NCBI GenBank assembly: GCA_914767715.1
Contig: OU612075.1
Coordinates: 8,930,001 to 8,994,000, forward strand
From: Membranipora membranacea
Taxonomy: Eukaryota; Bryozoa; Gymnolaemata; Cheilostomatida; Membraniporidae
Direction: 5' to 3'
Length of the DNA stretch: 64,000 bases
Shown here: positions 27,301 to 37,029 of the stretch, one piece after another
Numbering within the stretch: position 1 is the stretch's first letter
Layout: each line of letters opens with the position of its first letter
The notes under the pieces: generated by a model
Told to the model about the DNA's origin: nothing
What the model saw: only the letters and a program-made list of their open reading frames with translations
Databases searched by the model: none
Translations under genes and position numbers: made by a program

Positions 27301-30300
27301 GGCTGCCAGTATCTGTCTTTGAAGGATGTTAAATTTTGCATCCACTTATTGTTTATAATTCGACACTTTACTGTTACGCCATCACTACAAAACAAGACTA
27401 GGCAAACCTAATGCCTGTTTTGTGGATCCTTTGAGCGGCAATAAATATTTTTTTTGTTATAGTTCAATAACCTTCCAAGCATTCAAAAAATGGTAAGAGT
27501 TCTATCACAGGCAAAGAGTATATCGGAGGCCTCGAAGAGGCTATGAGACTAAAATCATATCACAAAGCCATCTATGGAATTTCAAAATTGGGGCCGTGCT
27601 TCTCAAAGGCCCAAAAAAGTCAAGACCTAGATTGCTGTTCAAGTTATAAATATGATGTTCATTGTGAGAGTATATCGAAAGCCTCGCAGTATGCTGTTCC
27701 GGAAGAATCGAAAAAAATGTTTACTCTTGTGGAGTGAATATTAGCTAGAGTTTAGTTTAGGTCAATTAGGTGTGATTTAATGCTAGCTAACACCCTCGCC
27801 GGGCGGCCGTCGGGCGAGGGGCAAAAGTCTGGGGGTCTCAGACTAATTTAACACAGTTTATAGCAAATACATTAATGAGGTTGCGTGAATGTTAGCTAGC
27901 AATGAATTTCACTAGTTCAAGCCGATATAATAGGGCAAACTTCTCTTCCAGCAAATACTTTACTCCTATAGTTAGGGTATTACTGTTGAGTCCATGGCTG
28001 TTCCAGAAAGATACATAATGCAAAATAATAGCTATACTCACTATCACAGCAAATACTAGTATAGATCCTAAGTTATCAAAAAATACTCTGTCATGTAGAC
28101 TATAGGATGCCTCCAGTACAATTCTGTAACAGAAAGAGAAGAAGACCATTACAATCTAGATCAAGTTTTCCCTCTGTCAGTAAGAGGTGTTTTTCCACAA
28201 AGCAGAGAGGGAGTCTTCACTTAAAAAAATTAACTGAGATGAGGTATACCTGCCAGCACTGTATCCTTCCAATATTGCTCACTGATTGATGGAACTACGT
28301 ATCAAGAACTTTGTACTTGTTTACTGTCACAACAATCAAATGATCAATGTATAACAGCGTATCCAACTTCATCCATTTTCATTCAACAACAGTGCAGAAT
28401 GTAGTTCGCAACGGTGAAAAAGCGTGGGTGTTACAAATAATAGGATCCCTAATTTATACCGGTGTCAGCAGTCAACATAATAATAATGTATATAAATAGT
28501 AATATAGATAATATATATTATTTTAACTCTATGGTGTTTACATACGGAGGCAGTAGCACCATAAAGAAAAGCTCAGGACGTAACGTCTTCAAGTCTTCAG
28601 GGAATGTTTCAGCATCTGTTGTAAATCTGCAAAGAATCGCAAGTCATTGTGATGGAGTAATTCAGCTGTGGAATGAGGGGTGATTCGCTTACCAGGAATG
28701 ACACCAGGTGCCACATAAAGTAGAAAGGGATATGGCCTTGATACTGAAAAGCCACAACTGTATCTTAGTAGTCAATATTAATCATCATTATAATATAATT
28801 TGATTATGATGATAATGATATTGTAGAAGTGATGGAATTCAAAACAATATAATTGTTTTGAATTCCATCACTTCTACAATAGCATTATCATCATAATCAA
28901 ATTGTTTTTTAATTCCGTCTTAACACCATTATTTATCAGCTTGAGGGTTTCAAGGTCTACTCTCATCAAATTGATGGCCTTCCAGACCAGTAAGCTGGGA
29001 GATGTTGATAAATAAGCTTGAGAAAACAAAGTATAGGGAAAGTAGAAGTTAATGGTTTTTGAGATATTGACATTTACAGTATTAGAGTTTGAGGCTATGC
29101 CCACATTATTATCAATTATAACGTATAGCAGATATATGTAATAGGTTTCCGCACATTCAAGTAATGTTATCAATGACTTGTGCTTAGCCTGATGATAATT
29201 TACCAAACTCGAGTCATTGATAACATTTCTTTTCTGATGAAAATTGAATAAAACTCTCCGATGTCGAATATTTCGCCTCAAACATGCGTCTGAAAAGCTT
29301 ACACTGCATAATAATTTACAAATCTGAAGTGCCAGAATGTTTCCTACAGCATGTTGAGGCAATGAGTTTCTTCGTCAGGCAGTGATATTCAATTTTTATT
29401 GGAGATGAAATCTCTTAACATCCCTGTTAAAGTTTGCCTAAAGCTTTTACTTACGTAAATATTGTGCCACAAATTGTTCCAAGGATGATCAATAAACTAC
29501 AAGTTAGAGGAAACAGATTTTAATTTACTTATTATCAATATTCAATAAGATGAAAGGGATAAACAGGAGTGAATGACTAAACCCATTAGCCTCATACTAA
29601 ACAGCATTAGCGACAACTGATACCCATCCTCCCTCAAGACGTGGCATCAGCTATAGCAACGCTCTACTTCCTTAGCTGTGTTTCCATAGCCTTGTCACGT
29701 AGCTATATTTTTTGTTTTGGGGGTAAAAAGAAATAAGTAGCCGTGTGACAAAGCTGGCGTCACCTGGTTACCTAGCGTTGAATAAAACGATTCCAGCAGA
29801 GTGGTAAAATAAGATTAATATGAACTCCTGAAACTTCTAAATAAAAAGTCGTTGACCATATTGAGGGTACTTAACATTTCAAGAAATAGATTATTTATTA
29901 CTTGATGCTGATAGTCTTTGAATTAATAGGGCAATCATGATATCAAAGTCTATGGATGTTGAGAAAAAAGCCTGTGAAGCTATCATCTCCCAGGCAACAT
30001 TTCTGTGAAGTGTGAACATGGCAGTTCCAGAGGGGATAGTCAACAAACTCATAATATGATTGATACAAATCTAAGTTCCCTTTTCATGATCATCAACGAT
30101 CATTATCAATTAATCTTTACACACAGCTGTCTGTACCATGGTAGGTTTCTATCAAATGCCGCTACTGGCAAAACCCAAGCGTGTCTAAGACGCTCATCTT
30201 AACAGAAGCATGAGTATAAATGATGATAACATCAAGCCATGTGACACTGCTACATGCCAAGTTTTCATTGAAACAGTAGATTAAAAAATGGAGTCAATTG

Positions 30301-33184
30301 TTGATGGATTTTGAAGTCTATGGAATAAAAAAACATTCCTAATTTGATTGACAATGAGAATCATATCCTTGGTTATCGCTATCTGTGACTTATTTGATGT
30401 CACGTCACATGATGTACTTTAAACTCATCTTCTTCATTGAGCTGAAATTGGGACATGAACTTTTCAAAGTACAAGAACAGTGCCCTTGTTCCAATGAACT
30501 CCCTCTCCCCCCCCCCCCCCCCCCGAGTTCGTTGTTCGTTTTTACAAGTACAAGTACACTGCTTGGATTGGTTTTCGTGGTATGTTAGAAACAGCAACCA
30601 AGGCAAAGAAGAACCACTTTCCAGACGTGTCATACAGATGCCACCTAGATGATCATTGTTCTAGATGCCACCCATTACAATATTGATCGATTTGTATTTG
30701 TATCTTGTCCCATATTTTTTCCATTCTCACAGGCAAGATTATTGCTCGGGTTACTACCCAAGGAAAGAAAACTGCACAATCAGAGTGACATGTTTTTGGC
30801 ACAAATTTCTTCCGCCCAACCTCAAAGAGGGTAATAAATTTCCAGGAACTGGAAATCAAAGTTGACATTAAAATGTAACCACACACAGCACGATTTGGCT
30901 AAAAAAATATGTTGGTCATGGCAGGACTGGTATTCTCATTATACATTCCTGGGGGCAGGAAGAGTTGACATGATTGAATCATCAATCAATTAATAGATTT
31001 TCAATCTTTGAGACCAAAGCTGTCATTTTCACAATGTTTAAAAACTGAAAACACAACATGACAAAGCATGTGGGTTCATCACATTCCGCAACCTCAAATG
31101 GAAACTCTTGTCATGAATCAGGTTGGTGCCAAAATTTGACCAGTTTTCTTCAACAATGAAATATAGACTGTCATAAAATCAGAGAATCTAGAGCCAGCGT
31201 TGCCTTTCTTTCAAGATTGCCTTTCTTTCAAGATTCAAATGGAAAGAGGAAGAGATGGCCATTTTTTCATCATTCCAATCCATCATTATAACAGCGAAAT
31301 ATGCCATCAGGAGACTGGATTACCTTGGTAAGAAAATCCTCATTCTACCATAAATGAACAGGTGACATGGAATGACAGAAAACTCTTTTTAAATATTGCC
31401 GCTGGTTTGGATGAAATTTCAGTATTAATAAATTTATGCACATACCATGACTCGGGAACCTTTGTGACCAGAAATCCAGCATGATGAAAACCTGGATAAC
31501 AGAGAGATTCAGCTACATATACATGTATACACCAACCATAGCGTAGCCTGTGACATTTAACATATCATTGAGGGATGTGTCAATCATTTTCTCCTATTAT
31601 TATGCTATAAATCCATTACTACTAAAGCTTCACATTGATGCCTCCCCCATACTTATGCCCTATGCTAACCATCTGCATGCATTACTTTTTTTTTGTATTT
31701 CAAATCTACATATATTATTTTAAAAACAAATAATGGCGCTGCAGATTAATGCAAGTGATTTCCTTCAGAGAAAGCGGGAATTACATGTAAAACATACATG
31801 ATATAATTGCTTGAACTTAAACAATAGTCTACCAAAATTATTTTGGCAGCAATAACTTTTTGAAGCAAGTATTTGCATCAGCCTCAGCTAATCCTCAGTG
31901 GTACGATCAGAGGTCGCAACCATAGAGTGCAGATTGGTCTATTCAGCCTTTTCATACGGCCACTGTGTTTTGTTTGTGTAGTTTGTTTGGCTCAAAAACG
32001 GAAAAAGTGGCCGAGTGACAAGGCTAGGTTTAGATGATATCACTTTGTTAAGATATAAGCCTCAGCTGATCCTCAGAATATAAGTGAAGGTTCCGTTAAG
32101 CCTCCAACCATTGTCAGTGTGCTAAGACTACAGTCATCCGGGTTGGTAGATTGTACTTACTGATTTTGGTTAGAGCAGAGAAGAAAAGAAAGGTAGCGAT
32201 GATCATAGGGTTCTGTACATTGGCCCAGTCAAAGCTGGCCACAGCTAGCTCACATTCCTCATGCTCAGGGCCACCCTCGGCGTGTTCGCCCTCTTCGCCC
32301 TCACCGTGATGATCTTTCGCCCCAGCTCTTGCTCCGCCAGGTCCTCCTAATAATGGTTGAAAATCAGATGGTAGTGAGAGGTTGTAGCCGTCTGTAGAGG
32401 AGAGAGGATGAGAGAAGAGAAATGAGAGAGATAGAGAGATGAGATAGCACGGGGTAAGAGTGATCATAGTGGATGCTTAGGGTATCTGTGATGCCATAGA
32501 ACTTGACCTATATGATGCTTCTATTAATGTGACTTTCAATTTTGCAGTTTACAATATGCAACTTATTGGTATAGCCTTGTCATGCAGCCACGAAACAAAA
32601 AAGTGGCCGCCGCGTGAAGTCTTTTAATACAAATGAATAGACATGATAGTACCAATATAGCCCGCATACTTTTTCAATCATTTTCTATGAAATAATAAAA
32701 AAAGTTCATCAGTACAGAGGAGGAGCGGTGATAGAGTTTCCATCTCCGAAGAGAGCTTTGATATGTGAGGGATTGAAGATTGAAAAGGATGACAGACTGA
32801 TAGATAAAAAGTAGTACAGGAAGACAATTTTCTGGATTATAATGCCATAACATACAAGTCTATCAGTGGTACATAAGTGGTTATTTATTTTTTCTGCATT
32901 CTTATCAGCGCAAGTGATCATACACAAGTAAATATACAGTATGGCTGTCTAGAAATTATTAAGCGAAGAGATAAAAAGACCGCATTCCTATCCTATAGGA
33001 GATACTAACCACTGTTATTGTAGTAGGAGCCGTCCACATGTGTCACATTTTCCACGACATCTTCAAAAACTTCAGCATGACCGTCAATGCTTTCCTCATC
33101 ATCTGAATCTACTGCACCAGGAAATTGAGTCAACACCAGAACAACTAGCACTAGTACAAGGCCAAGTCTGTGATGAGCAGTCAT
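9383..33184 (-). CDS. Na+/H+ exchanger, plasma-membrane NHE type (NHE2/3/5-like)
   Basis: Electroneutral Na+/H+ antiporter of the SLC9A1-5 group, for pH, Na+ and volume control at the plasma membrane. Twenty-five exons join in phase to 3408 nt (1135 residues plus stop). An N-terminal signal-like hydrophobic stretch (LGLVLVLVVLVL) and a Glu/His-rich extracellular segment precede the transporter core. Family landmarks are in order: VPESCLLIILG, FFMVLLPPIVLEASY (amiloride-sensitivity region, LLPP), VAVDPVAVLAIF, FGESLLNDAVT (Glu and Asp of the ion site), SELFHFSGIV, KSYVTVKYFTKM, AYGGLRGAVAFSL and GGTIKPLVSLLD. The GGTIKPLV and KIMKLYEKIAL stretches look more like NHE3 and its invertebrate relatives than NHE1. 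The cytoplasmic tail is long, about 600 residues, with an RRFS site. The start at 33184 is the first Met of the signal-like segment. The family assignment is firm; the exact paralogue is an inference. Confidence 0.95.
10541..10618. mobile_element. 78-bp palindromic MITE, 9-bp target duplication
   Basis: The ends TAGCCTATGTGTTGGCTC and GAGCCAACATGTTGGCTA are inverted. The centre is ATTGGCTGTTGGGTGG with its complement. It is flanked by AATGGTATA on both sides (10532-10540 and 10619-10627), a perfect 9-bp duplication. It lies in an exchanger intron. The 9-bp duplication suggests a Mutator-like source, as inference. Confidence 0.8.
11250..11365. repeat. GGCATTCCCTTATCAACCA palindromic repeat family
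   Basis: The left part, CTGCCTGGGTTTGCTGGTAG then GTGGCATTCCCTTATCAACC, pairs with TGGTTGATAATTGAATGCC to the right. Diverged copies occur at about 26990-27120, 37970-38060 and 23785-23875, all in introns and often ending GAGTTTGAGCGC. A dispersed MITE family. Confidence 0.55.
11569..11673. mobile_element. 105-bp palindromic MITE, 9-bp target duplication
   Basis: The TAGCC end and the GATTGGCTG core are shared with the 10541 element. It is flanked by ATTCTACAG at 11560-11568 and 11674-11682, a perfect 9-bp duplication. This confirms the family and its insertion length. Confidence 0.8.
12505..13321. mobile_element. 817-bp element with CAAGGAG inverted ends, 7-bp duplication
   Basis: The terminal inverted repeats, about 35 bp, begin CAAGGAGTTAGAGGGAAGGA, with one mismatch between ends. 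It is flanked by GTAGAAC at 12498-12504 and 13322-13328. There is no transposase frame, so it is non-autonomous. An extra imperfect direct repeat of about 75 bp (GAGAGTGTCTCAGT...) lies on each side of the element. Confidence 0.8.
14093..14795. mobile_element. 703-bp foldback element with 7-bp duplication
   Basis: Two arms of about 335 bp are near-perfect inverted copies meeting near 14430-14450. The ends are CACAGAGTAAGGATA and its complement. It is flanked by ATAATAG on both sides. No transposase frame is present. It lies in an exchanger intron. Confidence 0.8.
16004..16225. repeat. Three imperfect repeats TAATTGAAAG...CAGCGA
   Basis: Similar segments of about 55 bp start near 16004, 16116 and 16182. 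Each has TAATTGAAAG, a purine-rich stretch and (T/C)CAGCGA. They lie just 3' of exchanger exon 21 in transcript order. Confidence 0.4.
16817..17560. mobile_element. 744-bp element flanked by TTAA
   Basis: Inverted arms of about 130 bp begin GATAATGTCAAAGACCGATC on the left and the complement of GGTAATGTCAAAGACC on the right. Both flanks are TTAA (16813-16816 and 17561-17564), the target of piggyBac and Kolobok superfamilies. No transposase frame is present. Confidence 0.7.
19130..19330. repeat. Compound cluster of the ATTGGCTG palindrome family
   Basis: Four to five copies of GATTGGCTGTTGGGTGGGAG or its complement sit head to head in about 200 bp, just beside exchanger exon 19. They look like nested or tandem insertions of the same family as at 10541 and 11569. 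I could not resolve the individual ends. Confidence 0.6.
25996..26128. mobile_element. 133-bp MITE with AAGCCTGGTTCACA ends
   Basis: The left end AAGCCTGGTTCACATTGTCC and the right end ACTGTGAACCAGCCTT are inverted copies, with inner TCTGGGA/TCCCAGA pairs. The flanks CAATCTTT and CAATCTCA share six of eight bases, so the duplication is tentative. It lies in the intron before exchanger exon 8. Confidence 0.6.
28798..28903. repeat. 106-bp near-perfect palindrome in exchanger intron
   Basis: Arms of about 52 bp differ only near one internal position (ATA against TAGC). The inner 25 bp, TTGTAGAAGTGATGGAATTC onwards, pair perfectly around a 2-4 nt loop. It could be a MITE or a hairpin RNA precursor. 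Confidence 0.7.
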
Positions 33185-33358
33185 TGTAACAGGCAGCCTC
33201 TCAGATATTTTTACAGTATATCACAGGAGAAATCGTCACTGATATGCATGTAGTCACCTATCACATAAAAAAAAGTAAATAGGTACTGCTTCAGATAGGG
33301 GAGGGCCACTGTTGGTGACAATGAAATGAATTTACCACTGAATCCCACAATCCCTGAC

Positions 33359-33379
33359 CAAGGAGTCTTTAGCTCCTTG
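33359..33379. mobile_element. 21-bp CAAGGAG palindrome with near 7-bp duplication
   Basis: The sequence runs CAAGGAG, seven bases, CTCCTTG. The flanks CCCTGAC and CTCTGAC match at six of seven positions. It is probably the smallest member of the family. Confidence 0.5.
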
Positions 33380-35901
33380 CTCTGACAGTACATTATTTGC
33401 AGAACGACATGATCGCAATTACATGCAGGCTTGAAAAACTGGACTTTGTGGCTACCACTACATGATACTGACTTCCAAAATTTAGCTAGCGCTCGCTACT
33501 ATTGAGTCAACCCCAAACTATCCAAATTAAACTCTAGTTAATAACTACTGCTCCTTTCTAGGTTAATCCTGTTCTATTACAGAAGAGGTTCACTATTGAT
33601 GACAGTAAATTTAATTTACCACTTAATCCAATATATAAAGATTTAATCCAATGAAATTTTCCCCGGCAGAGAGAGAAATATGACTTTTTCAAATCACTCC
33701 GACCATTATAAATAATCTCATGCACTGATTGAAAATACATGTAGCATGTCAACTGATGTGTATACACATAAACAACTTTTACAAATTCAAAACATGTCTA
33801 TGTATACATGTAGGAGCATTAAGACAACATGCATTCAATTCCACTGCGCCTTTCGATTAGATCGAGCTTCTTGCAACTAGACATGATTTGGTGTGAATGA
33901 GCGGTAGGCCTACCTGCGAAGGCGATGGACTTTCGTGAAGTTTAAGCTTTCTGGCTCAGTATTCTATTTAGATCAGAAGAAACATTAGCTAAAAAAGTAA
34001 ATATGAGGGTTAAAGTATTGCCAAGTGACTTTTGGGATTAAGGAAAGAGCTGTTCACCACAGGCCTTGTGTAGTTGGTGCAAGTCCAGTGTTCAAGTGCC
34101 TGTGCTGTTCGCCTTGCCGTTGCAGGCAAAGAAAAATCAAACATAGTATATGCTGCTTTGCAAATCCTCATTTTATGGCTATCATCACAACACTGTCATT
34201 GATACTGTTGAGCAATTTAAATACCAAAGTAACGACTTCATAGCTCATTGTTATCACATATTGTAAAAGATAACCAGGCACTTTATGTTGATAAAATACA
34301 GGTGTCTCGGTGAAAAATCACTACGGAATCTGCTGAAGCGCTAAATCATAATCGCAGAAAAACTTTGCTTTTAGCTTTTTCACAAAGAGATAGTTTGTGT
34401 AAGCATTGGCGAAATGCCAAAGTCTGGATATTTAGACACAGCTATTTGATTCCTAGTCATGCCTGACGAGTTAGCAATTTTTGTTCCTACTTCGGCAATT
34501 GCTGGTTCATTGTATTGACAGTAGCGTTTCCAGCTAGTGTTATTTTATAGAAGCAGCATTAACCCCGTACCATTGCGTCAAGTCAACCCCAATTTTGGCA
34601 GCTGAAATCCCCACACGCCCTGTTCTTACATTATAGACATTACATTGCATCGAATACCTCCATCATCATTGAATTTGTTTTTTTTGTTTTTAAAGAAATT
34701 CGACTTGACATTTGCCATGACTCATGTAAAAAGTGGAAGGTTATCCCAAAAAAGGGATTGGCGTGGCTTGCCAGTCACTTAAAATAAAGTGCCATAATGA
34801 AATGAGGTTTACAGCTGGTGAATATCATCACCTAGCGGATTTGCCAAAGCGGCACTCTATTATTGGGAGTTAGTCACCTCATCATGTAGGCAAGTTTGTT
34901 TAGTAAAATATGATGGATACTCATCTAGTCCATACGGCATTGGTCTAGTCTACTAGTCATAAATATATAACCCTTCATCGCCTCATGATCACAGCCGAGG
35001 CGTGCTTTGTTCCACGCACGGATCACGGACCGGACAACCGACCGGGTAGAGCAAATGTTTGCACACAAGCCTATATATCAGTCCGTCAGTGTCTGTATTT
35101 ACATACAGTCACCTAGGAAAGAGGTGTGGAGGTATTGCATGGCCAAGTAGCCAACTTGTGCCCATGTATGACCATTATTAGAATAACATTTACATACTAC
35201 ATATCAATAAATGTATGTACTTAGTATGTATGTATGTATGTGTGATAATATAATCAATGTATGCAGTAGGTAGGGAGCAATCCAACTGCTATAGCCTGCA
35301 AAGCTTACATCAAGGTGTCAGTTACTCCTTGTTGGCATATGTGAAAGTTCAATATGTTTGAAGTAGTCTAGTTATTAATTAATCAGCAATAATTGTATAT
35401 GTATGCTATTATATAATAATAATAAGATTATCATCATCCTAGAATAACTAAATTAGTAAGTAACATTTACTTCAGAACTTCTTGCCAGGTTGGATTTGGA
35501 TAGATAGATGAGACAAGTTTATAACTCACCTGCATGCAATCTGGTTATGATCTTTTGAATACACCGTGTTCACTGATTATAATTCAATGATCAATGGCAA
35601 TTATAAGGTGAATATTGTGTCAATGTTGCATGCTTGGAAACTCACCAATCCCTCCACTACAGTAGCTTCCTTCACACAGCACAGCGTGCTCACGTACCCG
35701 CCAAATAATAATGTAAATAATGTCTTAGTGTGGCGTATGTTCATACCCTACTCTGATCTGAGAACTGTGGGCTAGCTTATGTTTAATTGGTCAAAAAAGC
35801 TGTGCGCTGATTGGCTCTAATTTATCCTTATGACAGTGCATTATTATGCAAGAAAAGACAACTCATTCACAAGCAAGTGAAAGATGCCCAGCTAGCTAGG
35901 A

Positions 35902-35999
35902 CAAGGAGTACTCCTTGGCTCAAAGCAGGGAGAACGGAGAAGCAGGGAGAATGAGAATTCCATTCTCCCTGCTCAAAGGAGTACTCCTTTTACTCCTTG
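35902..35999. mobile_element. 98-bp CAAGGAGT-ended MITE
   Basis: It starts CAAGGAGTACTCC and ends TACTCCTTG. The centre is an inverted pair of AGCAGGGAGAAT. It is flanked by GCTAGGA at 35895-35901 and 36000-36006, an exact 7-bp duplication. Confidence 0.75.
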
Positions 36000-36585
36000 G
36001 CTAGGAGTTGGTACCAAACTCCCTGGTTAAAATACAGAGTGAATTGAAAGTTTGATAGGGCAACTTGAGGAATGCAGGAGCACCTGTGATATGAAATTTA
36101 TCAATTACTGTCAGACAGTGCATGCTAGGGAAATGGCTCGATTTTGATGCTAATGCAAACTCAACACGGTTTATCTATCAACTTATATTGTCCTAACACA
36201 AACTGTATTTTGAAGACGCTACTGCTGCTGATTTATGTATCAACTCATTTTATGTGTATTGTATTAGGCAGTAAAACCTGATGAAAGCACCAAAGTAAAA
36301 ATATAAAACTTACAGGGGCATCCCAGCGTGCGTCTATCAGTTGAATATAAAAGAGATTTAAATTCGTCTAAAAACATTTAAAAATTGACAAAATTTCGAT
36401 TGACTATAAGAACTGATACAATGTATTCTAACCTATCAATTTAAATGGTATAAAAAAGAGTTACAAAGTACTGGAATGATTCGATTCTAAAACCACAGGA
36501 ATGAAATGAGTAAAACAACCAAGACATATCATACAGCTAAACAGATTGTTGAAGGAACTAGGATGCCTTTAGAACCAGAGAGTTA

Positions 36586-37029
36586 CTACAATACATCTTC
36601 ATCCGGCTCTTCTTTGATAAAAGTCAGTGGAGAGCCGCTTGGAGTATTATTATCTATTCTAGAAGAGAGTATATCACTGTTACTACTTGAGCTATTAGAT
36701 TTGGCAGGGGAGGACGATCTATCATAAGGTGAGGTATCTCGCTGCTGACCATAAATTCCCTGCTGAGGATAATGTTGTGGAGATGGCGAAACTGTCCGGA
36801 TGAAAGTTGGACCACCGTTGCTAGTTGGAATGTAATCTGGGCTATGATTGCTTGAATGATTATGAGTAACTGGTAGAGGAGGTGGAATGTATATTGAGTT
36901 GTGATTGGTTGGCTCAATGTAAGCAGGACTGTGATTGGCTGAGACAGATTGTAGATAATGGTTATACTCAGCGCAGCCTGCGTCATCTGCTGGATACTCC
37001 GCGTCAGCTGGTAGTGAGTCCATCTCATC
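36586..37029 (-). other. Last LRR-Ig exon: tyrosine-motif cytoplasmic tail
   Basis: This exon encodes 147 residues of intracellular tail. Three similar segments follow one another: NHSPAYIEP, NHNSIYIPP and NHSPDYIPT, each with Tyr-Ile-x-Pro or a close variant. Further tyrosines lie in EYNHYL, GIYGQQ and SPYDR. A Ser-rich stretch and the acidic end FIKEEPDEDVL follow. YxxP is a known preference of CRK-type SH2 domains, so phosphotyrosine signalling is plausible but inferred. Confidence 0.8.

Larger units (their letters stand above)
20907..33184 (-). other. Exchanger exons 1-16 (membrane domain)
   Basis: Exons in transcript order: 33010-33184, 32161-32391, 31446-31491, 29455-29496, 28546-28626, 28042-28123, 27149-27176, 25813-25925, 24806-24881, 23934-24128, 23439-23520, 22886-22981, 22419-22540, 22062-22135, 21508-21639 and 20907-21065. 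Every junction has GT and AG on the minus strand, and the protein runs through the SLC9 transmembrane domain without a gap. Three exons are under 50 bp (46, 42 and 28), so a gene finder could skip them. Exon 10 uses a weaker donor, GTTTGT. Confidence 0.9.
33185..36585. other. Upstream region of the exchanger gene
   Basis: This lies between the exchanger start and the 3' end of the LRR-Ig gene, both on the minus strand, and should hold the exchanger promoter and any 5' untranslated exon. I see no protein-coding frame with support. It contains a 21-bp CAAGGAG palindrome (33359-33379), a larger relative (35902-35999), and a TATG/TGTA tetranucleotide run at about 35214-35240. No canonical poly(A) hexamer is evident just past the LRR-Ig stop. 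Confidence 0.5.

Noticed and set aside
28874-29362. 162-residue minus-strand open frame in an exchanger intron
   Set aside because: No domain, A+T-rich composition, and it overlaps the 28.8-kb palindrome; likely chance.
36506-36727. Plus-strand 73-residue frame ending in Leu/Ser-rich sequence
   Set aside because: Antisense of the last LRR-Ig exon.
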